Below are positions 15,419-23,771 of a stretch of 31,994 nucleotides of DNA, piece after piece. Under the pieces are notes generated by a model that made no database searches, was not told the DNA's origin, and saw only the letters and a list, made by a program, of their open reading frames with translations. The translations under genes were made by a program, and so were the position numbers. Source of the DNA: Bacteroidales bacterium (GTDB lineage Bacteria > Bacteroidota > Bacteroidia > Bacteroidales > UBA7960); the NCBI GenBank assembly GCA_003557765.1, contig PWNO01000181.1, forward strand, positions 1-31,994. Direction: 5' to 3'. Every line of letters starts with the position of its first letter. Within the stretch, counting starts at the first letter, position 1.

Positions 15419-16888
15419 ATGAAGAGATTGCGTGCGTATGGCCTGGTGTTGCTTTTTGCGGTGTATCCGCTGCTGGCGCTGTATGCCCATAATATCGGTG
15501 AACTGGAGTTAGCCCAACTGTTTACGCCATTATTGGTTTCCTTAGTGCTGGCCATTTTGGTTTTTACTGGCTGGTGGATGTACACACGCCGCAGTACTCC
15601 CGCTGCAATTCTCACGGCTGTATTTCTGATTGTTTTCTGGTTCTATGGCATCCTGCAAGAGGTGTTGGCGGTTAATGCTCCGGACACTTTGCACTGGTTG
15701 CTGATTACTCTTGTTTTATTCTTATACGGATTGGTTGCTCATCGTATCATATCTATAAAGAAAGCGGATACATGGAACAAAACATCCGTTATTCTGCTTA
15801 TACCTGTGGGCTTGCTTGTTTTATACAATTTGGTTATCATACTCCATGCAGAAGCGGATAAGCATCGCACGAGGCAGGCAATCCAACCTGCGTCTCAACA
15901 CAAAACGCTTCACCAGGAAACAGATACCAATGATTATCCTGACATTTTTATCCTGGTTTTTGATGAATTTGCTAGTTTACCTAGCATGCAGGATGTCTGG
16001 CAATACGATCACAGTACTTTTGCAGAAACCCTTCGCAATCATGGTTTTTTTGTCGCCGAAGAGAGCAAAAGCCGCTATACTAACACAATCCGATCACTGC
16101 CCTCTCTGATGAACCTTACCTACCTGGATGAAGACCTGCCGGCAGCAAGGCTTTATCAAAAATATGACAACAACTTTCTGATGAGCTATTTAGATGAGGC
16201 TGGCTATGAGATCTTTTTTATTGATGGATGGGGAAGCTTTGAATATTCTTTCGGCATTTCGGACATTCATTTCTATTGTATGTACAACACCGATCCGGAA
16301 AACCAGGTGGTGATAGACCCATTTCACTACCTGGTGTTGCGCCGATCTTTGCTGAGCCCCCTGGCTCCACTTTTCACCGACGACACCTCCAACTTATATT
16401 ACCGGGTCAACAATTATTTTCTCGACTTTATCACGCATTTTCCTGACACCCTGCAAACCCGCGAGCATCCCGTGATGTTGTATGCCCACCTGATGACCCC
16501 GCATCTTCCATTTGTCTTTGACCGTGATGGAAATTTTGTTGAAAACCCAACCAATCACTGGGAATATGAGTCTATTGACAATGAAAAAAAACGGGCGCTT
16601 TACTTCGAACAGTACCTTTACATCAGCGATAGGATTCTTGATATGGTTAAAAATATACTAAGGGAGGCTTCAGAAGAGCCTGTGATCATGCTGTTTTCGG
16701 ATCATGGCGTACGCGAGGCAAGCAGTGGTGTTGCTGATCCGGAACATGCTCACAGGGTACTCAATGCAGTGTATTTTCCTGGTGGCGATTATTCCGGTAT
16801 GCACGACAGCACGGCACCGGTAAACTCCCTTCGGCTCATGATGAACCGTTTTTTTTCTGAGGGTTATGAGATGCTGGATGATATTTGA
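15419..16888 (+). CDS. membrane-anchored sulfatase / LtaS-like hydrolase-transferase
   Basis: The gene encodes 489 aa. Five hydrophobic segments fill the first ~145 residues (about 5-22, 33-52, 61-80, 90-110, 123-143). A periplasmic alkaline-phosphatase-superfamily domain follows (about 172-489). It begins PDIFILVFDEF with the metal-binding candidate Asp182. Then comes SRYTNTIRSLPSLMN, where Thr223 (or Thr221) is placed like the Thr nucleophile of EptA/LtaS-type phosphotransferases (TxxSLP). HLMTPHLPF and LFSDHGVR with Asp428-His429 follow, then a HAHRVLN His motif. There is no Cys/Ser-x-Pro-x-Arg formylglycine site, so it is more likely a phosphotransferase or phosphodiesterase than a true sulfatase. 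It is the first gene of a cassette with the NoeA-like methyltransferase and the YIDPGTGS protein. Confidence 0.85.
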   Translation: MKRLRAYGLVLLFAVYPLLALYAHNIGELELAQLFTPLLVSLVLAILVFTGWWMYTRRSTPAAILTAVFLIVFWFYGILQEVLAVNAPDTLHWLLITLVLFLYGLVAHRIISIKKADTWNKTSVILLIPVGLLVLYNLVIILHAEADKHRTRQAIQPASQHKTLHQETDTNDYPDIFILVFDEFASLPSMQDVWQYDHSTFAETLRNHGFFVAEESKSRYTNTIRSLPSLMNLTYLDEDLPAARLYQKYDNNFLMSYLDEAGYEIFFIDGWGSFEYSFGISDIHFYCMYNTDPENQVVIDPFHYLVLRRSLLSPLAPLFTDDTSNLYYRVNNYFLDFITHFPDTLQTREHPVMLYAHLMTPHLPFVFDRDGNFVENPTNHWEYESIDNEKKRALYFEQYLYISDRILDMVKNILREASEEPVIMLFSDHGVREASSGVADPEHAHRVLNAVYFPGGDYSGMHDSTAPVNSLRLMMNRFFSEGYEMLDDI

Positions 16889-16909
16889 CAGGATGTGGTT
16901 AATGACGGC

Positions 16910-16938
16910 TTGGATGCCAGAGGATTCAGCTATTTTTG
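16910..16938 (+). promoter_or_regulatory. Bacteroidota-type promoter for the NoeA-like methyltransferase gene
   Basis: TTG at 16910-16912, 18 bases, then TATTTTTG at 16931-16938. The predicted start near 16945 leaves a leader of about 120 bases before ATG 17066, so this gene may be transcribed separately from the sulfatase-like gene. Confidence 0.5.
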
Positions 16939-17065
16939 CGCACAAGCTGCAATGCTGGTGAACGATATCCCATAGGGGATGAACCGTGGTATCGTAAACG
17001 ACGCTTTCAGGAAGTATTGCAGTCATCTATAATGCATGGCAAGGATAGGATAAACTTAACCTCAT

Positions 17066-18451
17066 ATGACTTCATTAGTGATACATCATAGTTCCTTTCG
17101 CGACATCAGTGGCTATCTGTTTTATGAAGATGGAAGATTGCTTCGCCAAATCAACCAGGAAGGCAGGGATGATTATGTGCTGTTGCATAAATCCGGTTTG
17201 TATGATGTGCTGACTGCTAAAGGGTGGCTCATTCCGCACAGGGAAATTGATTCGCATCCCGGGGCTAGTCCTTTGGCATATATGGTCATTCAACCGGACA
17301 AGGTGGATAATATTTCTTATCCTTACGAATGGTGCTTCAGTCAGTTAAAAGATGCGGCTTTGCTTACACTGCGCATTCAAAAAGCTGCGGTCAAGCATGG
17401 GATGTGGCTAAAGGATGCCTCGGCCTATAATGTCCAGTTTCATCACGGAAAGCCTGTGTTCATTGATACCTTATCCTTTACACGTTACGAAAAAGGAAAG
17501 CCCTGGCCCGCTTACCGGCAGTTTGCCGAGCACTTTTTGGCGCCACTTGCTCTGATGAGCTATGCGCATCCAGATATGAACCGCTTGCTGGCCTTGTATC
17601 TTGATGGAATTCCGCTTGACAGGGTCGTGGCTTTGCTGCCTGCCAGAGCCAGATGGCGGTTTTCCTTGTGGATGCACATCTACCTCCATGCCCGTGCACA
17701 AATAAAGCATGAGGGTAACAGCACAAAGACCAGTCAAAGCAAGTTGTCAGAAAAGAGCTTGTTTAACTTGCTGGAAAGCCTGGGGCATGCGGTTCAGGGT
17801 CTGAGATTAAAGACCAGGAAGTCGCAGTGGGCTGACTATTATTCGTTTACAAACTATTCAGGAGAAGCTTTTGACCAGAAAAAGTCGCTGGTATCAGATT
17901 TTTTGAAGCGGTTAAATCCGCGCAAGTTATGGGACCTGGGTGCCAATACCGGTGAGTTTACCCGGATCGCAAGTGCACTTGGGGTGAATTGCGTTGCTTT
18001 TGATGTGGATCCACTGGCTGTAGAAGCTTTTTACCTGCAAAACAAGCAATCCAGTACCACGAACACCCTGCCGCTGGTCATGGACCTGACCAATCCAAGT
18101 CCGGCCATCGGCTGGGCAAACAAGGAGCGCACAGCCCTTTTCGCACGCGACCTGCCGGACACTCTGCTGGTCCTGGCGCTGATTCATCATCTCGCCATAT
18201 CCAATAACCTGCCTTTTAAAAAAATCGCAGCCTTTTTTGCACAGCTTGCGCCCTCCCTGATCATTGAATTTGTTCCGAAAGCAGACTCCCAAGTCCAAAA
18301 ATTGCTGATGTGCCGGGAGGATGTCTATCCCCAATACGATGTACTGCATTTTGAGCAGGCCTTTTCAACTTATTACGAGATCCCTGACAAGCAGCCCATA
18401 GCGGGTACGCAAAGAACCCTGTACCTGATGAAGCGCGCCAAGTCCGGGTGA
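17066..18451 (+). CDS. NoeA-like SAM-dependent methyltransferase with kinase-like N-terminal half
   Basis: The gene encodes 461 aa. The C-terminal half is a class I methyltransferase: motif I is LWDLGANTGEFTRIA (Asp290 starts DLGANTG), the acidic end of strand 2 is CVAFDVDP, and LLVLALIHHLAI follows. The N-terminal ~220 residues carry the conserved block of the NoeA-like family: SYPYEWCFSQLKDAALLTL, then GMWLKDASAYNVQFHHGKP and VFIDTLSFTRYEKGKPW. Within it, Asp117-x4-Asn122-x11-Asp134 has the order and spacing of the catalytic loop and metal Asp of protein kinase/APH folds. NoeA relatives are linked to nodulation-factor or polysaccharide modification, so a glycan or lipid-linked substrate is inferred. 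There is no signal peptide. It follows the membrane sulfatase-like gene by 177 bases. Confidence 0.85.
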   Translation: MTSLVIHHSSFRDISGYLFYEDGRLLRQINQEGRDDYVLLHKSGLYDVLTAKGWLIPHREIDSHPGASPLAYMVIQPDKVDNISYPYEWCFSQLKDAALLTLRIQKAAVKHGMWLKDASAYNVQFHHGKPVFIDTLSFTRYEKGKPWPAYRQFAEHFLAPLALMSYAHPDMNRLLALYLDGIPLDRVVALLPARARWRFSLWMHIYLHARAQIKHEGNSTKTSQSKLSEKSLFNLLESLGHAVQGLRLKTRKSQWADYYSFTNYSGEAFDQKKSLVSDFLKRLNPRKLWDLGANTGEFTRIASALGVNCVAFDVDPLAVEAFYLQNKQSSTTNTLPLVMDLTNPSPAIGWANKERTALFARDLPDTLLVLALIHHLAISNNLPFKKIAAFFAQLAPSLIIEFVPKADSQVQKLLMCREDVYPQYDVLHFEQAFSTYYEIPDKQPIAGTQRTLYLMKRAKSG

Positions 18452-18500
18452 TCATGGAGGCCGGATGCACATAATCCATGAGGAATCGCTGAAAAACTGG

Positions 18501-18508
18501 TATCTTTG
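18501..18508 (+). promoter_or_regulatory. candidate -7 box for the YIDPGTGS gene
   Basis: TATCTTTG matches TAnnTTTG and lies 49 bases before ATG 18558. No TTG is present at the expected distance upstream. Confidence 0.35.
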
Positions 18509-18557
18509 AAGCACCAAAAGACCATTCGTCTCTATTGACGTCAAACAAAAAACTTTT

Positions 18558-18773
18558 ATGGAATTGATTTTTTATCTATGGATGACGCTTATTTTGTATA
18601 ATCAACAAGTGATTGGTTATATTGACCCCGGTACTGGGAGCATTGTCCTTCAGGCGGTGGTTGGAGCCATTGCCGGGATAGCCATTGCGGTCAGGCTCTT
18701 TTGGTACAGGATCCTTAATTTTTTTGGAATCAAAAAGCATCAGGCACTCGATGATGAGGAGGAGGACGCATGA
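18558..18773 (+). CDS. small YIDPGTGS-motif membrane protein
   Basis: The gene encodes 71 aa. A hydrophobic N-terminus (about 1-18) is followed by YIDPGTGSIVLQ (20-31), a second hydrophobic helix (about 32-50), then a basic/aromatic segment (RLFWYRILNFFGIKKH) and an acidic tail (DDEEEDA). The IDPGTGS motif is one I recall from small, widely distributed uncharacterised proteins found beside sulfatase/LtaS-like enzymes and NoeA-like methyltransferases, which is the context here. No function is known to me. The conserved motif and gene neighbourhood support it as a real gene despite its size. tpiA starts 59 bases downstream. Confidence 0.82.
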   Translation: MELIFYLWMTLILYNQQVIGYIDPGTGSIVLQAVVGAIAGIAIAVRLFWYRILNFFGIKKHQALDDEEEDA

Positions 18774-18832
18774 TGTGCCTGGCATCACATGAATTATCCA
18801 ATAATCAACAATCATTCAATAATTGAACAGCT

Positions 18833-19627
18833 ATGAGAAAAAAGATTGTAGCAGGAAACTGGAAAATGAATCTTGGTCTGGAAGAGGCGAAGACATTGGT
18901 GGTTGAACTCAAGGTAAAAATTGACCATCAGAAGAACAGCTTGCAAAGCCATGGCCAGGGACTGCCTGATGTGATATTATTTCCTCCGTTTCCTTATATA
19001 ACCAGGATTGTGGATGTATTTACCAATTATGAAGGCATATCCGTTGGTGCACAAAATTGTCACCACGAAGAGGAGGGGGCATTCACTGGTGAGGTTGCTG
19101 CCCGCATGATTAAATCGGTGGGAGCCAATCATGTGATTATTGGCCACTCAGAGCGCAGAAGCCAATTTGGGGAAGATGATCAATTGCTGGCGACAAAAGC
19201 AAAACAGGCGCTCAAAAGCGGACTCACCCCGGTATTTTGTTGCGGTGAAGTGCTGTCAGACAGGGAAAACAACCAGCATTTTCAAATCGTTGCCGATCAA
19301 TTACAGAAAGGCTTATTCTGGATGGATGATCAACAGTTGCGTCGTGCAGTGATTGCCTATGAACCTGTTTGGGCCATCGGCACAGGTAAAACGGCAAGTC
19401 CGGAGCAGGCGCAGGAAATGCATGCCTACATCCGCAAGCTGGTTGCAGATACATACAGTCAGGAAATCGCCGACAGCGTGAGTATTCTTTATGGCGGCAG
19501 TTGCAATGCAAAAAATGCCGCCGACCTGTTTATCAATCCCGATGTGGATGGGGGATTAATCGGAGGCGCCTCGTTGAAGCCAGCCGACTTCTTTGAGATC
19601 ATTCTTGCACTAGCCAAGAAGGTTTGA
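18833..19627 (+). CDS. tpiA: triosephosphate isomerase
   Basis: The gene encodes 264 aa, slightly longer than the usual ~250. It is the glycolytic and gluconeogenic enzyme that interconverts dihydroxyacetone phosphate and glyceraldehyde 3-phosphate in the cytoplasm. Catalytic residues are in place: Lys11 in GNWKMN, His105 in IGHSERR and Glu177 in AYEPVWAIGTGK. The phosphate-binding loops TASPEQAQ and YGGSCNAKNAADL and the closing DVDGGLIGGASLK are intact. The extra length is an insertion near residues 27-45 (KIDHQKNSLQSHGQG), a region often extended in Bacteroidota. I see no obvious promoter in the 59-base spacer, so transcription from the YIDPGTGS unit is possible. Confidence 0.98.
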   Translation: MRKKIVAGNWKMNLGLEEAKTLVVELKVKIDHQKNSLQSHGQGLPDVILFPPFPYITRIVDVFTNYEGISVGAQNCHHEEEGAFTGEVAARMIKSVGANHVIIGHSERRSQFGEDDQLLATKAKQALKSGLTPVFCCGEVLSDRENNQHFQIVADQLQKGLFWMDDQQLRRAVIAYEPVWAIGTGKTASPEQAQEMHAYIRKLVADTYSQEIADSVSILYGGSCNAKNAADLFINPDVDGGLIGGASLKPADFFEIILALAKKV

Positions 19628-19742
19628 GGTTTTGTGGGTAACTTCAAACATCAAACACCTGTCAGCATTACCATATATCACATCAACACAGATCTGCATT
19701 TGCTTATGGACGTGTTAACACCTCATCCTTAACCTCAATTTA

Positions 19743-19750
19743 TACCTTTG
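19743..19750 (+). promoter_or_regulatory. candidate -7 box immediately before prmA
   Basis: TACCTTTG matches TAnnTTTG completely but ends only 6 bases before the prmA ATG at 19757. Because transcription in Bacteroidota starts about 7 bases after this box, the mRNA would be leaderless or nearly so. The -33 region lacks a TTG. Confidence 0.35.
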
Positions 19751-19756
19751 CTTTAA

Positions 19757-20605
19757 ATGGATTACATCGAAATACACTGCCAACTGTTCCCGGTAGAACC
19801 TTGGACGGAAATTCTGATTGCTGAGCTGTCTGCATTGGGTTTTGAAAGCTTTAGTGAGGAGGAAGATGGATTCCGGGCATATATTGGTGCTTGCAGCTAT
19901 CGTTCCAAGCCGGTTACGGAGCTGTTTGAAAGATACCGCAAGGATGGACCCCAAAAGCTTTCAGTTGAAGTGAGCCGCATGGGCGGAAAGAACTGGAATG
20001 CTGTCTGGGAAAGCAATTTCGAGCCAGTGAGGGTAGGGGATCAGTGTCTGATCAGGGCGCCTTTCCACAAAAATGATCCGGATGTGAGCCATGAGATCAT
20101 CATCGAGCCAAAAATGTCTTTTGGTACTGGACATCATGCAACCACGGTACTGATGATCCAATTCATGCTTAACATGGAATTTGCTGAAAAATCGGTACTC
20201 GATATGGGTTGCGGCACGGGAGTGCTGGCCATTCTGGCTGCCCGCTTGGGTGCAGCCCGGGTGACAGCGATCGACAATTACCTGTATGCTTATGAAAACA
20301 CCCAGGAGAATGCGAAAAGGAACCAGGTGTCACACATCAAAGTGCTTCATGGAGATGCATCGTTGCTAAGCGAGCAGCAGAATGAGCAATATGCCGTCAT
20401 TCTTGCCAACATCACCCGCAATGTGTTGTTGGAGGACATGCCGGCTTATTGCCAGGTCCTTCAGTCCGGCGGAGATCTTATCATCAGTGGTTTTATGGCA
20501 TTTGACAAAGATGTTATCTTTGCAGCTGCCAATAAATTCGGTCTGCAGTTCTGCGAAGAAAAATTCCAGGGAGATTGGGTGGCAGTGAAATTCATGAAAC
20601 CATAA
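19757..20605 (+). CDS. prmA: ribosomal protein L11 methyltransferase
   Basis: The gene encodes 282 aa. The product trimethylates lysines and the N-terminus of ribosomal protein L11 using SAM. The N-terminal substrate-recognition domain (about 1-60) has the usual acidic/aromatic pattern. The following linker contains NWNAVWESNFEPV and the conserved IIEPKMSFGTGHHATT block, here with Lys where most family members have Gly or Ala. SAM motif I is DMGCGTGVLAILAARLG from residue 149. The catalytic loop is ILANITRNVL, and the closing strand is GDLIISGF. The start ATG 19757 gives the normal family N-terminus. plsY begins 12 bases after the stop, so the two are likely co-transcribed. Confidence 0.95.
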   Translation: MDYIEIHCQLFPVEPWTEILIAELSALGFESFSEEEDGFRAYIGACSYRSKPVTELFERYRKDGPQKLSVEVSRMGGKNWNAVWESNFEPVRVGDQCLIRAPFHKNDPDVSHEIIIEPKMSFGTGHHATTVLMIQFMLNMEFAEKSVLDMGCGTGVLAILAARLGAARVTAIDNYLYAYENTQENAKRNQVSHIKVLHGDASLLSEQQNEQYAVILANITRNVLLEDMPAYCQVLQSGGDLIISGFMAFDKDVIFAAANKFGLQFCEEKFQGDWVAVKFMKP

Positions 20606-20617
20606 ATATAATTGCTG

Positions 20618-21250
20618 ATGGCCGAGATATACCTTTCAATGGTTTTCATGGTAGTTCTATCCTATTTGCTGGGTTCTATACCTTCTGCGGTATGGTTGGG
20701 GCAATTGATCAAGGGGCTTGATGTGCGTGAACACGGAAGCGGCAATGCAGGTGCAACCAACGCCATGCGCGTGCTTGGACCACGTGTAGGCTTGCTGGTG
20801 TTGATCATCGATGCGTTGAAAGGTGTTGGGGCTGTTAGCCTGGCACACCTTGCCCAAACCGGCAACATGTTGGCAGAATGGTTTGTGGTTTACCAAATGC
20901 TGCTGGGGGCCATGGCTATTCTGGGACACGTGTTTCCGGTATTCGCTTCATTTAAGGGCGGCAAAGGGATAGCTACCCTGGTTGGTATCATCTTTATTCT
21001 TTTCCCGGAGGCTTTTTTGCTCTGCCTGGCAGTATTTCTTATCGTATTTCTCACCACGCGCTATGTGTCACTTGCTTCCCTGAGCGCAGCCGTCGCGCTG
21101 CCGATCGTCGTCATTTTTTTGAAAGACATCACCCTGATGCCTAAAATAGTTTTTGCCATCCTGATCGCACTATTTGTACCCATTACCCATCTGAACAACA
21201 TTAGAAGGCTGATTAGCGGCAAGGAAAACAGGATTTCATTTAGAAGATAA
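20618..21250 (+). CDS. plsY: acyl-phosphate:glycerol-3-phosphate acyltransferase
   Basis: From ATG 20618 the product is 210 aa; an in-frame TTG at 20612 adds only two residues. PlsY transfers an acyl group from acyl-phosphate to glycerol 3-phosphate, the first step of phospholipid synthesis, in the cytoplasmic membrane. Five or more hydrophobic helices are visible. The three family motifs are SYLLGSIPSAVWLG in helix 1, the HGSGNAGATNAMR loop and the HVFPVFASFKGGKGIAT loop, all intact. The tail HLNNIRRLISGKENRI is the usual positively charged cytoplasmic end. It directly follows prmA. Confidence 0.97.
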   Translation: MAEIYLSMVFMVVLSYLLGSIPSAVWLGQLIKGLDVREHGSGNAGATNAMRVLGPRVGLLVLIIDALKGVGAVSLAHLAQTGNMLAEWFVVYQMLLGAMAILGHVFPVFASFKGGKGIATLVGIIFILFPEAFLLCLAVFLIVFLTTRYVSLASLSAAVALPIVVIFLKDITLMPKIVFAILIALFVPITHLNNIRRLISGKENRISFRR

Positions 21251-21352
21251 TCCGTCTATATATTACAGAAGCTACTGTCAAGAGGGAATCCCCATCCAAC
21301 AATAATTTACCGGGCTGATGTTCTGAAATGATGATTTGTTGGATTTTTTGGT

Positions 21353-21360
21353 TATTTTTG
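21353..21360 (+). promoter_or_regulatory. candidate -7 box for the M48 lipoprotease gene
   Basis: TATTTTTG matches TAnnTTTG completely and lies 35 bases before ATG 21396. Only poorly spaced TTG triplets are found upstream. Confidence 0.45.
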
Positions 21361-21395
21361 TTTGTTCCAAATACCGTAGGTAAAACCAAAAGATT

Positions 21396-22190
21396 ATGAA
21401 GCGCCATACATTGCTGATTGTTTCACTTGTATTTCTTGTGGCTTGTGCAACAGTTCCAATTAGTGGAAGGCGTCAGGTGCGCATGTTGCCCGAGGGCTTG
21501 CTTGTTAATATGGCCACTGCAAACTTTCAGTCGTATATGGCTGCCAATACTGTGGTTACATCTTCTGATCCGCGGGCACGAATGGTAAAGGAGACCGGAG
21601 AAAAGATTTCGAATGCGGTTGTTGCTTACCTGGAGGAAACAGGTCAGGCCAGGCGTGTACAGGAGTTTGACTGGGAGTTTCAGCTTGTTGACAGTGATCA
21701 GGTGAACGCCTGGGCAATGCCTGGCGGTAAAGTTGCCATTTATACCGGGATCCTGGATCTCACCCGTGATGAAAATGGTCTGGCTGTGGTCATGTCTCAT
21801 GAAATTGCCCATGCAGTGGCCCGTCACGGAAATGAGCGTATGAGTCAGCAGCTCCTTCTCACTATGGGCGCAGTGAGCCTGGATGTAGCCTTGAGAGAGA
21901 AGCCACAACAAACCCGGGATCTTTTTATGCTGGCCTATGGCGTTGGAGGAACACTTGGCAGTCTGGCATATAGCCGTCAGCACGAATATGAGGCTGACGC
22001 ATTAGGCATGACATTTATGGCTATGGCTGGTTATCATCCCGAACATACCATTGATTTTTGGGAGCGCATGCTTGCGTATTCAGGAGGAGCAGGTCCTCCG
22101 GCTTTTTTAAGTACACATCCCACAAATGCGGACAGAATCAAGGCAGCAAGGGAATATTTGCCCAAAGCCATGCAATATTACAACCCTTAA
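21396..22190 (+). CDS. M48-family metalloprotease lipoprotein
   Basis: The gene encodes 264 aa. The signal peptide ends in the lipobox LVAC, with the lipidated Cys at 17, so the protein should be anchored to a membrane facing the periplasm. It resembles LoiP/YggG and the protease part of BepA. The zinc site is HEIAH (His135, Glu136, His139) with the third ligand Glu199 in HEYEADALG. AWAMPGGKVAIYTGIL and the substrate-cleft segment FLSTHPTNADRI are also present. There are no TPR repeats, unlike BepA. Such enzymes clear misfolded envelope proteins. It precedes nfeD-floA by 81 bases on the same strand, which suggests a shared membrane-maintenance context but does not prove it. Confidence 0.93.
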   Translation: MKRHTLLIVSLVFLVACATVPISGRRQVRMLPEGLLVNMATANFQSYMAANTVVTSSDPRARMVKETGEKISNAVVAYLEETGQARRVQEFDWEFQLVDSDQVNAWAMPGGKVAIYTGILDLTRDENGLAVVMSHEIAHAVARHGNERMSQQLLLTMGAVSLDVALREKPQQTRDLFMLAYGVGGTLGSLAYSRQHEYEADALGMTFMAMAGYHPEHTIDFWERMLAYSGGAGPPAFLSTHPTNADRIKAAREYLPKAMQYYNP

Positions 22191-22271
22191 AGGATGATTA
22201 CATGTACTTATTGATTTTGGCGTTGAACCCTTACAGGTGTTGGTTGTTTCATCATTAAGCTCTTTCATCAA

Positions 22272-22742
22272 ATGGTTTGGCTAATTGTCGTAAGCCTTAT
22301 TTTGGCTGGAATTATTTTCCTGTTGCTGGAGATCCTTGTTGTACCTGGCGCTACCATTGTTGGTCTGCTTGGTGTTGCCCTGGTGGTTGCCGGTAATGTG
22401 ATTTCTTTCAATAATTACGGAACAGAAACCGGGGTGGTCACCATCCTGCTTACGCTGCTTGTCAGCATGATTTCTATAGGCATCGCCCTTCGATCCAAAA
22501 CCTGGAAAAGAGCCATGCACAGCTCGATATTAGAAGGCAGGGTAAATGTGGTGGAGGCCGACAAAGTGGTTAAAGGGGACGAAGGCATTGCCATCACACG
22601 ACTGAACCCTATGGGCAAGGCGTTGATCAGGGAGGAGTATTACGAAGTAAGTTCAAAAGACAACCTTATCCCAGAAAATACAAATATTGAAGTCGTTAAA
22701 GTAGAAGGAAATAAAATCATTGTTAAATCTAAAGAAGCATAA
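22272..22742 (+). CDS. NfeD-like membrane protein (short form)
   Basis: The gene encodes 156 aa. Three hydrophobic helices (about 3-22, 26-46, 54-74) are followed by a C-terminal OB-fold-like domain (about 85-152) with the GRVNVVEADKVVKGDEG and GKALIREEYYEV strands. This is the short NfeD type, without the ClpP-class protease domain. NfeD proteins pair with flotillin-type SPFH proteins, and here floA starts only 3 bases after the stop. The two products are expected to act together in organising membrane microdomains. The start ATG 22272 opens directly into the first helix. Confidence 0.93.
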   Translation: MVWLIVVSLILAGIIFLLLEILVVPGATIVGLLGVALVVAGNVISFNNYGTETGVVTILLTLLVSMISIGIALRSKTWKRAMHSSILEGRVNVVEADKVVKGDEGIAITRLNPMGKALIREEYYEVSSKDNLIPENTNIEVVKVEGNKIIVKSKEA

Positions 22743-22745
22743 CAC

Positions 22746-23753
22746 ATGGAATCTCAAATTGCCGTAATTGTTGCCATAGCCCTTGTCAGTATAGTTGGTC
22801 TGTGGATCATTTTTTATTTTATTCCTGTTGCGCTGTGGTTTTCCGCTCTGGTTTCAGGAGTCCGGATCAGCCTGCTTCAGCTTGTGCTGATGCGCTGGCG
22901 TAAGATCCCCCCGGCAGTGATCGTAAATAACCTGATCTCTGCCACCAAAGCCGGACTTACACTCAACAGGAACGACCTGGAAGCACATTACCTGGCAGGT
23001 GGACGGGTAAAAGCCGTGGTCAACGCGCTCATCAGCGCAGATAAAGCTAATATTCCCCTTGATTTTAAAACTGCAACCGCCATTGACCTGGCTGGACGTG
23101 ATGTCCTGGAAGCGGTGCAGATGTCGGTGAAGCCTAAGGTGATCAACACCCCGCCAGTGGCAGCCGTTGCAAAAGATGGTATTCAGTTGATAGCTAAAGC
23201 GCGGGTAACACTTCGGGCCAATATCAAGCAATTGGTTGGTGGTGCCGGTGAAGAAACCATCCTGGCCAGAGTAGGTGAAGGTATTGTGACTTCTATTGGT
23301 TCAGCACAGCACCACAAACAGGTGCTGGAAAATCCAGACAGCATTTCCAAGGTTGTTCTTTCTAAAGGACTGGACTCAGGTACTGCATATGAAATCTTGT
23401 CTATTGATATCGCAGACATCGATGTAGGTAAAAACATTGGTGCGATGCTGCAGATCGATCAGGCCAATGCCGACAAAAATATTGCACAGGCTAAGGCAGA
23501 GGAACGCCGTGCCATGGCTGTTGCTGCTGAGCAGGAGATGAAAGCCAAGGCGCAGGAAGCGCGTGCCAAAGTGATCCAGGAAGAAGCAGAGATCCCCAAA
23601 GCGATCTCAGAAGCCTTCCGCAGTGGAAATCTGGGCATCATGGATTATTACCGAATGAAAAACATCCAATCGGATACTTCCATGAGAGAACAGATCAGTA
23701 AACCAGGAACATCCAAAGGGAAAACCGACGAAGACCTTTCATCGGGCAAATAA
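22746..23753 (+). CDS. floA: flotillin-like protein FloA
   Basis: The gene encodes 335 aa, the usual FloA length. A membrane-inserting hydrophobic hairpin (about 4-40) precedes the SPFH/band-7 domain (about 50-235), recognisable by [50 protein letters not shown] and [20 protein letters not shown]. An Ala/Glu/Lys-rich coiled coil (about 236-290) follows, then a short C-terminal region with [18 protein letters not shown], typical of FloA. The protein scaffolds lipid microdomains at the cytoplasmic membrane. It forms an operon with nfeD and is closed by a strong intrinsic terminator at 23772-23814. Confidence 0.97.
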   Translation: MESQIAVIVAIALVSIVGLWIIFYFIPVALWFSALVSGVRISLLQLVLMRWRKIPPAVIVNNLISATKAGLTLNRNDLEAHYLAGGRVKAVVNALISADKANIPLDFKTATAIDLAGRDVLEAVQMSVKPKVINTPPVAAVAKDGIQLIAKARVTLRANIKQLVGGAGEETILARVGEGIVTSIGSAQHHKQVLENPDSISKVVLSKGLDSGTAYEILSIDIADIDVGKNIGAMLQIDQANADKNIAQAKAEERRAMAVAAEQEMKAKAQEARAKVIQEEAEIPKAISEAFRSGNLGIMDYYRMKNIQSDTSMREQISKPGTSKGKTDEDLSSGK

Positions 23754-23771
23754 TTCCCCAGCATGATAATA

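Noticed and set aside
19622..19649. GTTTGA/TCAAAC stem at the tpiA stop as a terminator
   Set aside because: The stem is short and AT-rich and no T-run follows it.
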